From Limnohabitans sp. (GTDB lineage: Bacteria; Pseudomonadota; Gammaproteobacteria; Burkholderiales; Burkholderiaceae_C), in NCBI GenBank assembly GCA_015657605.1, contig JACDQO010000442.1:1-7426 (forward strand): a stretch of 7,426 nt of DNA. The letters run 5' to 3'. The notes beneath the pieces are model-generated. The model was given only the letters and a program-made list of their open reading frames with translations, was not told the origin of the DNA and made no database searches. Positions within the stretch are counted from its first letter, which is position 1. Every line of letters starts with the position of its first letter. Shown here piece after piece: positions 7,238 through 7,426 of the stretch. A program made the translations under genes and the position numbers.

Positions 7238-7252
7238 GTTCGCTGTGCGAAC
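7228..7252. promoter_or_regulatory. Candidate TphR operator: three half-sites phased at 10 bp
   Basis: Three 5-bp half-sites occur at 7228 (CGAAC), 7238 (GTTCG) and 7248 (CGAAC), each start exactly 10 bp from the last and in alternating orientation. They form two overlapping perfect palindromes: CGAACATAATGTTCG (7228-7242) and GTTCGCTGTGCGAAC (7238-7252). IclR-family activators of aromatic catabolism such as PcaU and PobR are known, as I recall, to bind sites made of three 10-bp repetitions. The array sits just upstream of the tphC -35 and over the tphR promoter, fitting activation of tphC and self-repression of tphR. Confidence 0.75.
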
Positions 7253-7267
7253 TTTCTGGAATGTCTC

Positions 7268-7426
7268 TTGTCCTCCATCATCGAACCAAGCGCTGAGCCT
7301 TCTGACCCAACCGGCGACAGGGATTACGTCATTGCCTTGGAAAAGGGGCTGGCCATCATTGAAGCTTTTGGCCAATTGCGCGGCCGCGACCTGACTCAAA
7401 TTGCAGAGGTGACGGGCAACACCAAG
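7268..7426 (+). CDS. tphR: IclR-family transcriptional regulator, 3'-partial
   Basis: In the Comamonas tph clusters an IclR-type regulator divergent from tphC activates the operon when terephthalate is present. Here the visible N-terminal 53 residues read into RDYVIALEKGLAIIEAF, the standard lead-in to the IclR winged helix-turn-helix, and then DLTQIAEVTGNTK, the start of the recognition helices. The gene leaves the window before the effector-binding domain. The start is uncertain. The only start codon in this frame downstream of the operator is TTG 7268, with GGA (7258-7260) seven bases upstream. ATG 7261 is out of frame and soon meets a stop at 7294-7296, and ATG 7221 is also in another frame. 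Given the base deletions elsewhere in this window, an ATG start hidden by a missing base is possible. Family and role are secure by motif and position; effector specificity is inferred from the operon. Confidence 0.8.
   Translation, partial: MSSIIEPSAEPSDPTGDRDYVIALEKGLAIIEAFGQLRGRDLTQIAEVTGNTK

Overview
The window looks like chromosomal or plasmid DNA from a betaproteobacterium of the Burkholderiales, probably Comamonadaceae. This rests on a Bug-type (TctC) periplasmic binding protein, a class II aldolase typical of that group, and above all a minus-strand cluster in the order and with the protein signatures of the terephthalate (tph) operon of Comamonas. No ribosomal or taxonomic marker gene is present, so the assignment is an inference from gene content.

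Layout. Positions 1-670 (+) hold the 3' part of a GC-rich class II aldolase/adducin gene. Positions 671-1247 are an AT-rich gap without a convincing gene, but with several inverted repeats and one short orphan reading frame. Positions 1248-1954 (+) encode a cytoplasmic Sel1-repeat protein. It is followed after 16 nt by a HAD-fold protein (1971-2410, +) resembling the HAD domain of 'Swiss Army Knife' RNA-repair proteins. Converging on these from the right is a minus-strand operon read from 7135 down to 2426: tphC, tphA2, tphA3, tphB, tphA1. A divergent IclR-type regulator (tphR, + strand) starts near 7268 and runs off the window.

How the genes work together. TphC would capture terephthalate in the periplasm for a TctA/TctB-type permease, which is not in this window. 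TphA1 passes electrons from NAD(P)H to the Rieske oxygenase TphA2A3, which dihydroxylates terephthalate to 1,2-dihydroxy-3,5-cyclohexadiene-1,4-dicarboxylate. TphB oxidises and decarboxylates this diol to protocatechuate. The catabolic genes overlap by a few bases and are probably translationally coupled. In the tphR-tphC gap there are three CGAAC/GTTCG half-sites spaced exactly 10 bp apart and in alternating orientation. They lie just upstream of a plausible tphC promoter and form a strong candidate TphR operator.

Caveat. Five of the eight genes have a broken reading frame. In all five the frame is restored by adding single bases (two in the aldolase, one in each of the others), while conserved residues on both sides are intact. 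This pattern fits uncorrected base deletions in the sequence better than real gene decay. The break in the Sel1 gene may also be a true deletion of about 55 nt inside a repeat. I see no evidence for a wholly new system. The most useful points are the terephthalate operon and its operator, the systematic frame breaks, and the unusual Sel1-HAD pair beside it.
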